64,000 bases of DNA from an uncultured Chlorobiota bacterium (GCA_900696645.1 CAADGV010000040.1:101848-165847); one strand, 5' to 3'; positions 27,281-37,432 are shown, counted from the stretch's first letter. The notes: generated from the sequence alone by a model not told the origin. Program-made: numbers and translations.

Positions 27281-28759
27281 TTATGAGATGTGCTTGGCGT
27301 TGAGTTTTTCTCTCAGAATCTCGTTCACCAGTTTCGGATTTCCTTTGCCCCGTAGTTTCTTCATTGTCTCGCCGACAAACCATCCGAAGACTTTTTCGTT
27401 TCCGCTCAAGAAGGTCTCCACTTGAGATTGATTGGCGGAAAGAACTTCGACGACCGCCTGCTCAATTGCAGATGTGTCAGATACTTGAACCCAGCCTTTC
27501 TTCCCGACAATCGCTTTTGCTTCATCGGAATCCGTCAGCATTTCCTCAAATACTTGCTTGGCAATCGTTCCGCTGATCATTCCTGATTGAATGAGACTAA
27601 TCATCCCCGCAAGCCGGCTTGGTTGGATCGCAAAGTTCCTTATCGAAATCCTCTTTTCGCCGACAACGCGGAGAACCTCCGTCATAACCCAATTGCTGAC
27701 CACCTTTGCGTTCTCGTTCCGCTGCTTGCCGTTGAGATGAGACAAGGCAGCAGTAGCAGATTCAAAATAGTCGGCGATTTCCTTTTCCGCCGTCAACACA
27801 TCCGCATCATAGCGGGGCAAGCCGAGTGATTCAAGATAACGGCTTCGGCGGTGCGACGGCAATTCGGGCAACTGAGCGCGGACTGTATTCTTCCAACCCT
27901 CGTCAACACATACCGGCACCAAATCAGGATCGGGAAAGTAGCGGTAGTCGTGAGCCTCTTCCTTGCTTCGCATCGAGTGCGTGGTGTTTGCGTCGGCATC
28001 CCACAGCAGTGTCTCCTGCTCTACCTCTTTGCCGTCCGCAAGCAGGGCTATCTGCCGGTTGATTTCGAATTCCAACGCCCTCTCGACATTGCGCAGCGAG
28101 TTCATGTTCTTCACTTCAGTCTTCGTACCGAATTCGCTTACTCCCTTCTTCCGAACTGAGACATTTGCGTCGCAGCGCAAACTTCCCTCTTCCATATTTC
28201 CATCACAAATTTCGAGATAGGTCACAAGTTGCCGGATTTTCCAGAGGTACAAGTATGCTTCACGCGGTGAACGGATATCCGGCTCGCTCACGATTTCTAT
28301 CAAGGGAACGCCGCAACGGTTCAGATCGACGAGGGTTCCGCTTCCCGCATCGTGAATCAATTTGCCTGCATCTTCTTCCATATGAATGCGGGTGATGCCG
28401 ATGTTCTTCCGGCTTCCATCCTCTGCTTCGATTTCGATTGAGCCGTTCGAGCACATTGGTTCTTCATATTGCGAAATCTGATATCCTTTGGGAAGGTCGG
28501 GATAGAAGTAGTTCTTGCGGGCGAATATCGAGCTTCCTGTGATCGTAGAATTTGTTGCCATTCCCATCCGAAGGATGAACTCGACAAGATTTCTATTGAG
28601 AACAGGAAGGGTTCCGGGCATGCCGAGACATACCGGACAGACGTTGGTATTCGGCGCATTGCCGAATGTCGTCGGGCAACCGCAGAATGCCTTCGACTGC
28701 GTCAGCAGTTGTGCATGAACTTCCAGCCCGATAACGGCTTCATACGCCTGTGCATCCAT
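27281..28759 (-). CDS. gatB: Aspartyl/glutamyl-tRNA(Asn/Gln) amidotransferase subunit B
   Basis: Subunit B of GatCAB activates the misacylated tRNA so that Glu-tRNA(Gln) or Asp-tRNA(Asn) is amidated. The N-terminal cradle has [24 protein letters not shown] with [13 protein letters not shown] (zinc cysteines), and [14 protein letters not shown]. The C-terminal tail (after about residue 330) is the YqeY-like domain with [21 protein letters not shown] use ATG 28759; TTG 28765 is possible. gatA and gatC are elsewhere. Neighbours tpiA and sucC are unrelated housekeeping genes. Confidence 0.97.
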   Translation of the reverse strand: MDAQAYEAVIGLEVHAQLLTQSKAFCGCPTTFGNAPNTNVCPVCLGMPGTLPVLNRNLVEFILRMGMATNSTITGSSIFARKNYFYPDLPKGYQISQYEEPMCSNGSIEIEAEDGSRKNIGITRIHMEEDAGKLIHDAGSGTLVDLNRCGVPLIEIVSEPDIRSPREAYLYLWKIRQLVTYLEICDGNMEEGSLRCDANVSVRKKGVSEFGTKTEVKNMNSLRNVERALEFEINRQIALLADGKEVEQETLLWDADANTTHSMRSKEEAHDYRYFPDPDLVPVCVDEGWKNTVRAQLPELPSHRRSRYLESLGLPRYDADVLTAEKEIADYFESATAALSHLNGKQRNENAKVVSNWVMTEVLRVVGEKRISIRNFAIQPSRLAGMISLIQSGMISGTIAKQVFEEMLTDSDEAKAIVGKKGWVQVSDTSAIEQAVVEVLSANQSQVETFLSGNEKVFGWFVGETMKKLRGKGNPKLVNEILREKLNAKHIS

Positions 28760-28782
28760 AAGCAAACAGGTTGGAATGTTCT

Positions 28783-29946
28783 TCAGTTCTTGATGGCTTC
28801 AGTCACCTTCTCAGCAGCCTCCTTCAGCGTCTTCGCAACGAGAAAGTTCATTCCCGAATTCGCAAGAATATCCGCTGCAAGATCGGCATTGGTGCCTGCA
28901 AGACGAACAACCACAGGAATGTTGACATGCACCTTCTTCACCGCTTCAACAACGCCGGTTGCAACACGGTCGCAGCGAACAATTCCGCCGAAGATATTGA
29001 TGAGAACAGCCTTCACGTGCTTGTCTGAAAGGATGATCTTGAACCCGTTCTCAACCGTTTGCGCGCTTGCCGTTCCGCCAACATCCAAAAAGTTGGCAGG
29101 CTCGCCACCTGCAAGCTTGATGATATCCATCGTGCCCATTGCAAGTCCGGCGCCATTCACCATGCATCCGACGTTGCCATCGAGCTTGATGTAGTTGAGA
29201 TTGGATCTTGATGCTTCTATTTCGAGAGGATCTTCTTCATCCAAATCCCTCAACGATTCCAGTTCGGAATGACGGTAGAGAGCATTGTCATCAAAGTTGA
29301 TTTTCGCATCGAGAGCGAGAATCGCACCTTCGCCCGTTACAACCAGCGGGTTGATCTCCGCAAGCGAGCAATCCATTTCATCATACGCCCGGTACAACGC
29401 CTTCAGGAATTTCACGCCGTTCTTGAACGCATCACCCGTCAAGGCCAAACCGAAAGCAATATTCCGGGCCTGAAAATCCTGGAACCCGACCGCCGGATCG
29501 ACAAACTCCTTTAAGATCTTCTCAGGAGTTTCCTCCGCTACTTTCTCGATTTCCACGCCCCCTTCCGTTGATGCCATCACCACGTTACGCGACGTAGATC
29601 GGTCGAGCGTAATACCTACGTACAACTCACGGGCGATGTTGACACCCTGCTCGATCAGCAATCGCTTGACGAGCCTTCCCTCAGGACCGGTCTGATGAGT
29701 CACGAGCGTCATCCCGAGAATCTGCGATGCGTAATCGCGGACTTCCTGCAGACTTCTGGCAACTTTGACGCCGCCGCCCTTGCCTCGTCCGCCGGCATGA
29801 ATTTGCGCCTTGACCACCCACACGCTGCCGCCAAGCTCTTGAGCAATGGCAACGGCCTCATCAACGGAAAAAGCCGGCTTCCCGGCCGGAGTTGCAACGC
29901 CGAATTTTCTGAGGATTTCTTTCCCTTGGTACTCGTGAACTTTCAT
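28783..29946 (-). CDS. sucC: Succinyl-CoA synthetase (ADP-forming) beta subunit
   Basis: The protein begins [17 protein letters not shown] at ATG 29946, preceded by AAGGAG at six bases; an in-frame start two codons earlier is less likely. The ATP-grasp domain has [19 protein letters not shown] and later [12 protein letters not shown]. The C-terminal CoA-ligase domain has [18 protein letters not shown] and [15 protein letters not shown]. It forms succinate and ATP from succinyl-CoA with an alpha subunit that is not in this window. About 388 residues, normal length. It is 22 bases from the upstream zinc-ribbon gene. Confidence 0.97.
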   Translation of the reverse strand: MKVHEYQGKEILRKFGVATPAGKPAFSVDEAVAIAQELGGSVWVVKAQIHAGGRGKGGGVKVARSLQEVRDYASQILGMTLVTHQTGPEGRLVKRLLIEQGVNIARELYVGITLDRSTSRNVVMASTEGGVEIEKVAEETPEKILKEFVDPAVGFQDFQARNIAFGLALTGDAFKNGVKFLKALYRAYDEMDCSLAEINPLVVTGEGAILALDAKINFDDNALYRHSELESLRDLDEEDPLEIEASRSNLNYIKLDGNVGCMVNGAGLAMGTMDIIKLAGGEPANFLDVGGTASAQTVENGFKIILSDKHVKAVLINIFGGIVRCDRVATGVVEAVKKVHVNIPVVVRLAGTNADLAADILANSGMNFLVAKTLKEAAEKVTEAIKN

Positions 29947-29968
29947 GTACATCTCCTTGAAATGAGAA

Positions 29969-30466
29969 TTAGTTTAGCGAATCGAAATCAGGTTGGCCCT
30001 TCTGCCACTCATCCAGCACTTCCTTCCCTTTGATGTACTCATCAAGCGGGACGAAGATCTTTGCCGGATTGTTCAGATTGCTGCGCGACAGCGGACTGTC
30101 GCCGCCGCCATCCCACGCGTAGCCGATGGAGCTGAAGTTCTGCACTTCAACGTGAAGCTTTGCATCCAGAAGAAGCGACCGCGCCAACTCTGCGTCATGC
30201 ACATCGGTAGAGCGGAACACTTCCGCCCAATCGCCATCAACACGAACGTCAAGGTGATCGAGACAAAATACCCTGCGGTCGCTTTCTTCACTGCATTGCT
30301 CGCAGACAAGCTTCTGACAAATGATGCAGACACCCCCCGCCTCGTTGTTTCCGTGAGTTTCGCACCAGAGGGTTTGGTCAGTCAGCAAATAGCCGCAGCG
30401 AGGACAGAACTCGCTATCCGCTGTTACTTCCCCTTCACAATTCGAGCATGTAATGAATTGGGGCAT
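29969..30466 (-). CDS. Zinc-ribbon / DUF2007 domain protein
   Basis: The 165-residue protein has a zinc ribbon at the N-terminus (CSNC ... CPRCG, residues 7-24) and a second Cys/His cluster resembling a B-box ([22 protein letters not shown], about 34-72). A C-terminal DUF2007 domain ([20 protein letters not shown], about 84-140) is described as a putative signal-transduction domain. It has no membrane segment, so it should be cytoplasmic. It lies just upstream of sucC and 14 bases downstream of the small pair at 30.5-30.9 kb. The exact role is unknown. Confidence 0.8.
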   Translation of the reverse strand: MPQFITCSNCEGEVTADSEFCPRCGYLLTDQTLWCETHGNNEAGGVCIICQKLVCEQCSEESDRRVFCLDHLDVRVDGDWAEVFRSTDVHDAELARSLLLDAKLHVEVQNFSSIGYAWDGGGDSPLSRSNLNNPAKIFVPLDEYIKGKEVLDEWQKGQPDFDSLN

Positions 30467-30479
30467 GTCGTGTCCCGGC

Positions 30480-30761
30480 TTACGTTCCGCTTGTCAAGGC
30501 CTTAATGATCGGCTTCGGTAAGATGATCGGGCGAAAGAACTTCTGTGAGAAGATATAGTCTTCACCAGATTCATCGACGACACGAATGAGACCATGACTG
30601 TGAGCGAACGAATCGGCAAGGACCTTGTACACTTTCCCGCGTTCCAAGGAGGCGGGATACTCCCGGTTGTCGACGCAAATTGCAAAGCCCGCCTTAGAGG
30701 TGCGACCTTTAGAGCGGTCGCTTAATCTTGATTTCCTTTTTCCCGATACCGTGCGCTTCAT
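30480..30761 (-). CDS. Hypothetical small protein, second gene of an overlapping pair
   Basis: A longer frame is open to 30848, but ATG 30761 has GAGGTG eight bases upstream and gives 93 residues starting MKRTVSGKRKSRLSDRSKG. The basic start is followed by a compact beta-rich part (SLERGKVYKVLAD, then LIRVVDESGEDYIFSQKFF) that resembles small SH3-like proteins I have seen in many bacteria. It overlaps the upstream 77-residue gene by 53 bases in another frame, which implies coupled expression. No function is assigned; a toxin-antitoxin-like or housekeeping role is equally possible. Confidence 0.65.
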   Translation of the reverse strand: MKRTVSGKRKSRLSDRSKGRTSKAGFAICVDNREYPASLERGKVYKVLADSFAHSHGLIRVVDESGEDYIFSQKFFRPIILPKPIIKALTSGT

Positions 30762-30942
30762 ACCAATGCACCTCGACATAGTGAATAGTGTTGTCAGCCA
30801 GTCGAACGAGCGCCGAGCCTTTGTGTTTTCTCCAGCGCCCCTTCCCATACATTCGCTCCAAGCGTTTGAGATCCCGGATTGATTTGCCGGCGGCTATCAA
30901 TTCAATGTGGTCAATCTCCCCAAGAATCTCAAACTCTGGCAT
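30709..30942 (-). CDS. Hypothetical small protein, first gene of an overlapping pair
   Basis: This 77-residue protein (MPEFEILGEIDHIELIAAGK at the start) has ATG 30942 with AGGAGG a few bases upstream. The core RLERMYGKGRWRKHKGSALV and the ending EVHWYEAHGIGKKEIKIKR are a recognisable pattern of a small conserved hypothetical family, basic and probably nucleic-acid-associated. Its 3' end contains the whole initiation region of the next gene. It is cytoplasmic by composition. Function unknown. Confidence 0.65.
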   Translation of the reverse strand: MPEFEILGEIDHIELIAAGKSIRDLKRLERMYGKGRWRKHKGSALVRLADNTIHYVEVHWYEAHGIGKKEIKIKRPL

Positions 30943-31014
30943 CAGCCCTCCTGAACAGATGTCTCAACTAATAGAACGAATCTCCTTGCCCCCGAATCTT
31001 TCAATTTTTCTGAT

Positions 31015-32574
31015 CTACTTCCTGACTTTCTCCGCAATCGATTTTGCCTGCATGAACAGCAACAGGTAATCACGCCCGCCTGCTTTGGAGTCCGTGCCGC
31101 TCATATTGAATCCACCGAACGGATGCACGCCGACGAGAGCCCCGGTACATTTCCGGTTCAGATAGAGATTTCCGACAAAGAAATCCCGTTCAGCTTTTTC
31201 AAGACGTCTTTTGCTCTTCGTGTAGACAGCGCCCGTCAAACCGAATTCGGTATTGTTGGCAATCTGCAACGCCTCATCGAAATCCTTAGCCTTGATGACG
31301 GCAAGAACGGGACCGAAGATTTCCTCTTGCGCAATTGTCGCTTTCGGATCAACATCGGCAATCACCGTCGGGCGTATGAAATAGCCTTCGTCGCCTGCTT
31401 TTTTGCCTCCTGCAACCAGCCGTCCGCCTTCGGCAATTCCTTTTTCGATATAGGCGAGGATGTTCTCTTCCGATTTTTTGTTGATGACGGGTCCCATATA
31501 GTTGGATTGAATGGCGGAATCCCCAACAGTAATAGCTTCGGCCTTCTTTGCAAGAAGGTCAACGAATTTGTCATAGATCTTCTCGTGAACAATCACGCGA
31601 GAGCAGGCCGAGCATTTCTGCCCCTGGAAACCGAACGCTGAAACGGTGACACCGGCAGCAGCTTCATCAAGATCAACGCCCTCATCAACAACAATCGAAT
31701 CCTTGCCGCCCATCTCGGCAACAACGCGCTTCAGCCAGATTTGTCCTGGACGAACCTTTGCCGCTTCCTCATTGACGTGAATGCCGACTTCCTTCGAGCC
31801 GGTGAACGAAATGAACCGCGTCTTCGGATGCTTCACGAGCGTGTCGCCGACTGCGCCGCCGGGGCCGCTGACGAAGTTCAGCACGCCAGCCGGTAGTCCG
31901 ACTTCTTCCATAATCTCATAATATTTCCATCCGGTTAGCGGCGAGTCGCTGGAAGGTTTGAGAATGACCGTGTTGCCTGTGACAATCGCCGCCGAAGTCA
32001 TTCCGGTGAGAATGGCGAGCGCAAAGTTCCACGGCGGAACCACAACGCCAACACCGAGAGGAATATAAAGAAGCTTCCCTTTCTCTCCCTTGTTCGGAAC
32101 GACGGGTTGCGGGCCGCCGTATCGCAGCATTTCACGTGCATAGAATTCGAGGAAGTCAATCGCTTCGGCAGTATCGGCATCCGCTTCCGGCCAGGTTTTT
32201 CCGACTTCGAGAATCATTGTTGCGTTCAACTCGAACCGGCGCTTGCGCATTAGCTTTGCAGCTTTGAACAGATAGTCAGCCCGCTTCTTGTACGGAACAT
32301 TCTTCCAGTCCTCAAACTTCGCCAACGCAACATCCATTGCCTTGTTGGCAAGCTCTGCGGTTCCTTTCTGGAACACGCCGACAATCTCCGACGACTTCGA
32401 AGGATTGTAAGAATTGAATTTCTCCTGTGTGTAGATCTTCTCGCCCCCGATCACAATCGGGTATTCTTTTCCGATCTGCGATCGTACCTTTGCAATGGCT
32501 GCTTCCTGCGCTTTACGGTTTTTGGCCTTCGAAAAATCTGCGAGCGGTTCGTTTCTGAATTTTGAGATTGGCAT
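31015..32574 (-). CDS. pruA: L-glutamate gamma-semialdehyde (1-pyrroline-5-carboxylate) dehydrogenase
   Basis: The 519-residue aldehyde dehydrogenase oxidises glutamate semialdehyde, the product of proline oxidation, to glutamate. The N-terminus with FRNEPLADF is typical of the RocA/PruA group. It has VPPWNFALAILTG, the catalytic Glu context in VVAEMGGKDSIVVD, and the catalytic Cys in FQGQKCSACSR. Length is that of stand-alone P5C dehydrogenases. A proline dehydrogenase is not adjacent. It complements the hydroxyproline operon at 44-50 kb. The paralogous dehydrogenase at 47.9 kb differs in sequence. Confidence 0.92.
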   Translation of the reverse strand: MPISKFRNEPLADFSKAKNRKAQEAAIAKVRSQIGKEYPIVIGGEKIYTQEKFNSYNPSKSSEIVGVFQKGTAELANKAMDVALAKFEDWKNVPYKKRADYLFKAAKLMRKRRFELNATMILEVGKTWPEADADTAEAIDFLEFYAREMLRYGGPQPVVPNKGEKGKLLYIPLGVGVVVPPWNFALAILTGMTSAAIVTGNTVILKPSSDSPLTGWKYYEIMEEVGLPAGVLNFVSGPGGAVGDTLVKHPKTRFISFTGSKEVGIHVNEEAAKVRPGQIWLKRVVAEMGGKDSIVVDEGVDLDEAAAGVTVSAFGFQGQKCSACSRVIVHEKIYDKFVDLLAKKAEAITVGDSAIQSNYMGPVINKKSEENILAYIEKGIAEGGRLVAGGKKAGDEGYFIRPTVIADVDPKATIAQEEIFGPVLAVIKAKDFDEALQIANNTEFGLTGAVYTKSKRRLEKAERDFFVGNLYLNRKCTGALVGVHPFGGFNMSGTDSKAGGRDYLLLFMQAKSIAEKVRK

Positions 32575-32629
32575 ACTATACCTTCAGTTTATGATGTAAT
32601 GAAAATGGATGTCATTCGTTGAACTACAT

Positions 32630-33547
32630 TCACGTCTTTGCGGATTCGATCGCCAACAACACGGCACCGTATGCCGGAGGATGCAGGGCCGTTTGAATAT
32701 TCACATTAAGAATGCGGCTCACAATCATCGAGCGGAGAATGTTGGTGTAATCGGATTCCCGCTCAAGCAGTCCGCCCGAAAACGCAACCGCGACCTTGCC
32801 TGCAATATCAAGCTGTGCAGCAACCGCTTGTGTTTGCAGGGCTAATTCTGTTGCTCCGCGAGCAAGAATCTCCTGCGCAACATCATCGCCTCCCGCCGCG
32901 GCTTTGATTACAAGCGCCGCCAATTGTGACAACTCGAACCCTTCGCGATAGACGGCCGCAATCAATCTATCACGACTGTCGAATCCGAATTCTTGCCTTA
33001 TCAATCCGGCAAGAAGATGCGAGCCTCCGCGGCCATCGTACCATCGTGCCACGGATTTCAGGGATTCGGCCCCTAACCAAAACCCGCTTCCTTCATCCCC
33101 CAGCACTCTGCCCCAACCACCGGCGGTAACAATCTTGCCCGAACTGTTCTTACCAATCACAACTGAGCCGGTGCCTGCAATGACGAGAATTCCCGGCCCT
33201 CCGTTGAACGCGCCTTCAAGTCCTACCCTCGCATCCGTTTCAATCACGAGTGGAATCTCACGTCCTGCAAGCTTCACAATCTCCAGACGAAGTCGCTGAC
33301 GATTCTCTTCCCTTCCCGCGCCTGCGAGTCCGAGAACGATCGCATTCAGGTCTGTAACTACACAGCCCGCCTCTACGCAACAATCGGCAATCAGGCCGTA
33401 AAGTCGCGCAGCAGCAATATCAAAACCGACTACGTTCACATTTGTTCCGCCGACACTCTTCTGCGCGCAAAGAGTACCATTCCCATCCGCGATGAATCCG
33501 AGGGTTTTTGTTCCCCCGCCATCTGCACCAAAGACGAGAGTATTCAT
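32630..33547 (-). CDS. BadF/BadG/BcrA/BcrD-type ATPase, N-acetylglucosamine kinase-like
   Basis: The 305-residue ASKHA-fold protein opens FGADGGGTKTLGFIADGNG (phosphate-1 loop). It has GLAGAGREENRQ, a second phosphate block VIAGTGSVVIGK, and AGGWGRVLGDEGSGFWLG. These fit the family that includes eukaryotic NAGK and bacterial GlcNAc/MurNAc kinases. It would phosphorylate an amino sugar in the cytoplasm, perhaps from cell-wall recycling. No sugar genes adjoin it. The start ATG 33547 gives the family-like N-terminus. Confidence 0.82.
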   Translation of the reverse strand: MNTLVFGADGGGTKTLGFIADGNGTLCAQKSVGGTNVNVVGFDIAAARLYGLIADCCVEAGCVVTDLNAIVLGLAGAGREENRQRLRLEIVKLAGREIPLVIETDARVGLEGAFNGGPGILVIAGTGSVVIGKNSSGKIVTAGGWGRVLGDEGSGFWLGAESLKSVARWYDGRGGSHLLAGLIRQEFGFDSRDRLIAAVYREGFELSQLAALVIKAAAGGDDVAQEILARGATELALQTQAVAAQLDIAGKVAVAFSGGLLERESDYTNILRSMIVSRILNVNIQTALHPPAYGAVLLAIESAKT

Positions 33548-33884
33548 GAAGTGGTGGAAAGTGAATGAACGCGAGCCTGCCGGAGGCGATTACAAACTTC
33601 GAAAAGTTACGGAAAATGGGGGAGAATAGCACATTCCGGACGTACAGAGCATGTTTTTGCGTCAAGTTTCCCTTGAGAAAACTACAACTGTTCGGCAATT
33701 CTGGTATTGCATTAGTTTGTGCGGAAGAGCGGGTATGGGGCGCATAAGCGTGATCAAATTCGCTTTCAGCCATGAAGGGCGTGTAGCCGGAAATATCGGC
33801 GAGAACACGATGTTCGTGCTGAATCGTGGAGTCCATGAATCACGCACAGACAAGTGTGGAAAGTACGGTTACAGAAAAGCCGTC
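33548..33884. other. 337-base gap without a supported gene
   Basis: Several short frames cross this gap on both strands, but none has a ribosome-binding site, signal peptide or recognisable sequence, and they overlap one another. It should contain the promoter of the downstream kinase gene; I see no convincing -35/-10 pair. A small palindrome lies at its left edge. Confidence 0.5.
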
Positions 33885-33905
33885 GTTACTTCACGTTGAA
33901 GTAAC
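33885..33905. terminator. Palindrome over the end of the second metH gene
   Basis: GTTACTTCA and TGAAGTAAC form a perfect nine-base stem with a three-base loop, overlapping the stop codon. On the minus strand TTTT follows after about ten bases. A weak terminator or mRNA end-protecting hairpin is likely. Confidence 0.35.
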
Positions 33906-35595
33906 GTGCTTCGGGATGATGGACGATAATCGCGTTCGTGCTTTGCTCCGGTTCAAGCGAACATTCATCCGTCAGGCAAACGCCGATACGTTCACCATTG
34001 AGTAATTCAAAAAGTTTTGTTTGATCTTCTAAATTCGGGCACGCCGGGTAACCAAAGCTGTAGCGCGACCCTTGATATCCTTGCGAGAAGAGGCGTTTGA
34101 TCTCCTTCGCATCCTTTCCGGCAATACCCAGTTCCTCACGAACCTTTTTGTGCCACAACTCCGCAAGCGCTTCGGCCGATTCGACACTGAGCCCGTGGAA
34201 ATAGAGATAATCCTTGTAGTTGTTTGCTGCAAACAGTTTTGCTGAATATTCCGAGGCAACACTTCCCATCGTTACAAGATGAAATGCAACAACATCCATC
34301 CGGCCCGATTCGACAGAGGCGAAATAGTCGGAAAGACAGAGAAACCGGTCATCCGATTGACGGGGGAATGTGAACCGCATCCGCTCGCTTTTCATATCAT
34401 CGTGATAGATGATGAGATCGTTACCAACGGACTGGCATGGGAAATAACCGTACACAACTTTCGGCTGCAGTAGGTTTTCGGATTTGATTTTTGATTTCAG
34501 ATGTTCATAGTCAGGATAGACTTTCTCTTCCAACAGCTTGCGGTACTCGTCCTCATTCATTTTACCCTTGCGAACCTGCCACTGGCCGCGAATCAGCGCG
34601 ACCTCATTGACATACTGAAACACGTCATCGAGCGGAACATCATCAACGACTTTTGCCCCCCAGAAGGGCGGCTTCGGAATAGACACATCTCTTGAGACGC
34701 GTGAAACGCCTACCCTCCGCCTCCCGTTTTCCGATTGCGCGTACAACCGGTTCTCTTTATGCGCAAGCGCAATTTTTGCTTCTGTGCCGGTCAGCTTCTC
34801 CTCTTCATCTTCATCGGTATGAGCCGACGGCGGGTAGTCGAGACTGCCAATCGTCACCTTCTCCATAAAGTGAAGTCCGTCAAAGGCGTCGTTGGCATAG
34901 AACACTTTGCCTTTGTAAATGGCGCGCATGTCTTGCTCAACATATCGTCGTGTTAGCGCGGCGCCTCCGAGAACAACGGGAATCGTCACGTTGCGCTCGT
35001 TCATCACTTCAAGATTCTCTTTCATGATGAGTGTGGATTTCACGAGCAGGCCGCTCATACCGATGGCGTGAGCGTGATGTTCTTCCGCTGCATGCAACAT
35101 GGTTTCAACCGCGCATTTGATGCCGAGATTGACAACCTTGTACCCGTTGTTTGTGAGAATGATATCGACAAGATTTTTGCCGATGTCATGAACATCGCCT
35201 TTCACCGTTGCGATGACGAACGTTCCTTTGCTCGCCGAGTCTGCCTTGTTCATGAACTTCTCGAGATAGGCAACGGCGGCCTTCATCGTCTCGGCAGATT
35301 GAAGTACGAACGGCAACTGCATCTGTCCGCTGCCGAACAACTCCCCAACGACCCTCATTCCATCCAATAAAACGTTGTTGATGATGTCGAGAGCAGAATA
35401 CTTCTTCAGCGCTTCATCAAGATCGGCCTGCATTTCCACTTTGTCGCCGTCAATGATGCGGTTTTTCAGACGTTCTTCAACCGTTCCGGCGCGGGCGGCC
35501 TTCTCCTTCTTCTCACCCTTCTTGTCGGCGTAGTACGCCATGAGTTCGGTGAGGGGGTCGTAAACGACCTTCCGAATTTTTGCTGATTCACTCAC
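33886..35595 (-). CDS. metH: Methionine synthase, cobalamin-binding and activation module
   Basis: The 569-residue protein corresponds to the C-terminal half of cobalamin-dependent methionine synthase. A helical cap (about 30-115, with DIINNVLLDGMRVVGELFGSG) is followed by the B12 Rossmann domain with DVHDIGKN, where His136 is the lower cobalt ligand. The rest (about 300-569) is the S-adenosylmethionine activation domain, with GYFPCQSVGNDL, SRYSFGYPACPNLEDQ and the Ser/Glu-rich end. It starts at GTG 35595 in a GTGA overlap with the stop of the first module. Together they equal one normal MetH of about 1175 residues. The second gene of the pair. Confidence 0.93.
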   Translation of the reverse strand: MSESAKIRKVVYDPLTELMAYYADKKGEKKEKAARAGTVEERLKNRIIDGDKVEMQADLDEALKKYSALDIINNVLLDGMRVVGELFGSGQMQLPFVLQSAETMKAAVAYLEKFMNKADSASKGTFVIATVKGDVHDIGKNLVDIILTNNGYKVVNLGIKCAVETMLHAAEEHHAHAIGMSGLLVKSTLIMKENLEVMNERNVTIPVVLGGAALTRRYVEQDMRAIYKGKVFYANDAFDGLHFMEKVTIGSLDYPPSAHTDEDEEEKLTGTEAKIALAHKENRLYAQSENGRRRVGVSRVSRDVSIPKPPFWGAKVVDDVPLDDVFQYVNEVALIRGQWQVRKGKMNEDEYRKLLEEKVYPDYEHLKSKIKSENLLQPKVVYGYFPCQSVGNDLIIYHDDMKSERMRFTFPRQSDDRFLCLSDYFASVESGRMDVVAFHLVTMGSVASEYSAKLFAANNYKDYLYFHGLSVESAEALAELWHKKVREELGIAGKDAKEIKRLFSQGYQGSRYSFGYPACPNLEDQTKLFELLNGERIGVCLTDECSLEPEQSTNAIIVHHPEARYFNVK

Positions 35596-37412
35596 GCCGC
35601 CACCTCTTCGAACTTCCGTTCATCAAAAATCAACTGGCGGCATAATTCTCTTCCCCGTTCATCAATCTTGTAGAGCGGCATAATCTTCGACGCGTGCACG
35701 ATTGCCATGTCGAGACCTGCTTCAATGGCGTAGTGAAGGAAGACGGAGTTCAGAACGTGTCGCATATGCGGCGAAAGTCCGAACGAAATATTGCTGACGC
35801 CGAGAAGTGTCTTCACCCCCGGGAGTTCCTTCTTAATGAGACGGATTGCTTCGATGGTTTCCATTCCGGCTCGGCGGAATTCCTCGTCCCCCGAACCGAG
35901 CGTGAACGTGAGAGTATCGAATATGAGATCGTGAGGCCTCATCCTGTATTTGTTGACGACAAGATCATAGATGCGCCTGGCAATGGCGAGTTTCTTTTCG
36001 GCCGTTTTTGCCATTCCCTCTTCATCAATCGTGAGGGCAATGACGGCGGCACCGTATTTTTTGCAGAGAGGAACGACATCATCAATCCGCTTCTCGCCGT
36101 CTTCCAGATTGATCGAGTTCACGATGGCTTTTCCTCCGATGAGTTGCAGCGACTCTTCGATAACATTTGCCTCTGTTGAATCAATTACAATCGGCAACTG
36201 CACTTGCGTGTTGAAGCGGAAGATAATTTCACGCATATCGTTCACCTCGTTGCGCCCGACGTACGCCGCGCAAACATCCACCATGTGGGCGCCCTCTTTC
36301 ACCGCCTCACGTCCCATTGCAACTATGCCTTCCCAATCTTCCTTTGCAAGCAGATCACGAAAGAGTTTGCTGCCGTTGGCATTTGTCCTTTCGCCAATCA
36401 ATACAGGTGGTGGATTGATACTCAGTGGTGCAGATTGATACAGACTCGAAGCGCTCGGAACAAAGTCAATCTCACGCTTCTTCGGAGCAAGTCCGCCGAC
36501 TGCATGCGCAAGCTGGCGGATGTGTTCCTTGGTCGTTCCGCAGCAGCCGCCGACAACACTCACACCCAAGTCCTTCACGAAGTGTAACATGAACCGGGAA
36601 AGTTCCTCGGGCGAGAGCTTGTAGTGTGCATGCCCGCCCACGTTCTCCGGAATTCCTGCATTGGGCATCACGAACACCGGCTTCGGACTGCTTGAACAGA
36701 GAACGCGGATATGCTCCGACATTTCCGCCGGGCCGGTTGCGCAGTTCATCCCAATCACATCAATATCGTACGGCTCAAGCGAAGTAAGAGCAGCCGAGAT
36801 TTCCGTTCCCAACAACAATGTGCCCATTGTTTCCACAGTAACGGATGTGATGACGGGAACCTGCTTGCGTGCCTCCTCAAAATACCCGAAGATGCCATAG
36901 AGCGCCGCTTTGGTCTGCAAAATATCCTGACAGGTTTCGACGCACAGAAGATCCGCTCCGCCCTCAACCAATCCTTTTGCTTCCTCCTTATATGACAGGG
37001 CCATCTCCTTGAACTTGATATGACCGAGCGATGGCAGCTTTGTTGTGGGCCCCATGGAACCGGCGACGAAGCGAGGCCTGTCGGAAGTTGAGAAATCGTT
37101 GGCGACACGCTTCGCAATCTGCGCGGCCTTAAAACTCAACTCATACGCACGGTTCGCAAGATTGTATTCAGCAAGCACGATGGACATTGATCCGAATGTG
37201 TTCGTTTCAATAACATCGGCCCCGGCTTCAAGGTAATCGCTGTGAACACGCTCCACCGCGGACGGTTTCGAGACAACGAGATATTCGTTGCATCCGTTCA
37301 GATGCTCGCCGCCGAAATCGTCAGCGGTCAAATTTTGTCCCTGCAAATGCGTGCCTGTGGCGCCATCGAAGACGATGATCTTTTCGTTTAGAAGATGAAG
37401 AAAGGATTTCAT
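35592..37412 (-). CDS. metH: Methionine synthase, homocysteine- and folate-binding module
   Basis: The 606-residue protein is the N-terminal half of MetH. Residues 1 to about 325 form the homocysteine methyltransferase barrel with FDGATGTHLQGQNL, the zinc cysteine in IGMNCATGP and the Cys pair in VVGGCCGTTKEHI. Residues from about 340 form the pterin-binding barrel with IGERTNANGSKLFRD and ALTIDEEGMAKTAEKK. The protein ends after the barrel, where single-chain MetH would continue into the B12 cap. The following gene supplies that part in a different frame with a 4-base overlap. Both modules look intact, so this is a split enzyme rather than debris. Confidence 0.93.
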   Translation of the reverse strand: MKSFLHLLNEKIIVFDGATGTHLQGQNLTADDFGGEHLNGCNEYLVVSKPSAVERVHSDYLEAGADVIETNTFGSMSIVLAEYNLANRAYELSFKAAQIAKRVANDFSTSDRPRFVAGSMGPTTKLPSLGHIKFKEMALSYKEEAKGLVEGGADLLCVETCQDILQTKAALYGIFGYFEEARKQVPVITSVTVETMGTLLLGTEISAALTSLEPYDIDVIGMNCATGPAEMSEHIRVLCSSSPKPVFVMPNAGIPENVGGHAHYKLSPEELSRFMLHFVKDLGVSVVGGCCGTTKEHIRQLAHAVGGLAPKKREIDFVPSASSLYQSAPLSINPPPVLIGERTNANGSKLFRDLLAKEDWEGIVAMGREAVKEGAHMVDVCAAYVGRNEVNDMREIIFRFNTQVQLPIVIDSTEANVIEESLQLIGGKAIVNSINLEDGEKRIDDVVPLCKKYGAAVIALTIDEEGMAKTAEKKLAIARRIYDLVVNKYRMRPHDLIFDTLTFTLGSGDEEFRRAGMETIEAIRLIKKELPGVKTLLGVSNISFGLSPHMRHVLNSVFLHYAIEAGLDMAIVHASKIMPLYKIDERGRELCRQLIFDERKFEEVAA

Positions 37413-37432
37413 TGTGATCGCTGCATTCGGAA

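Noticed and set aside
35592..35595. The metH junction as a frameshift error
   Set aside because: The break falls on a domain boundary and forms a stop/start GTGA overlap; both parts are full domains. Read data would still be the final check.
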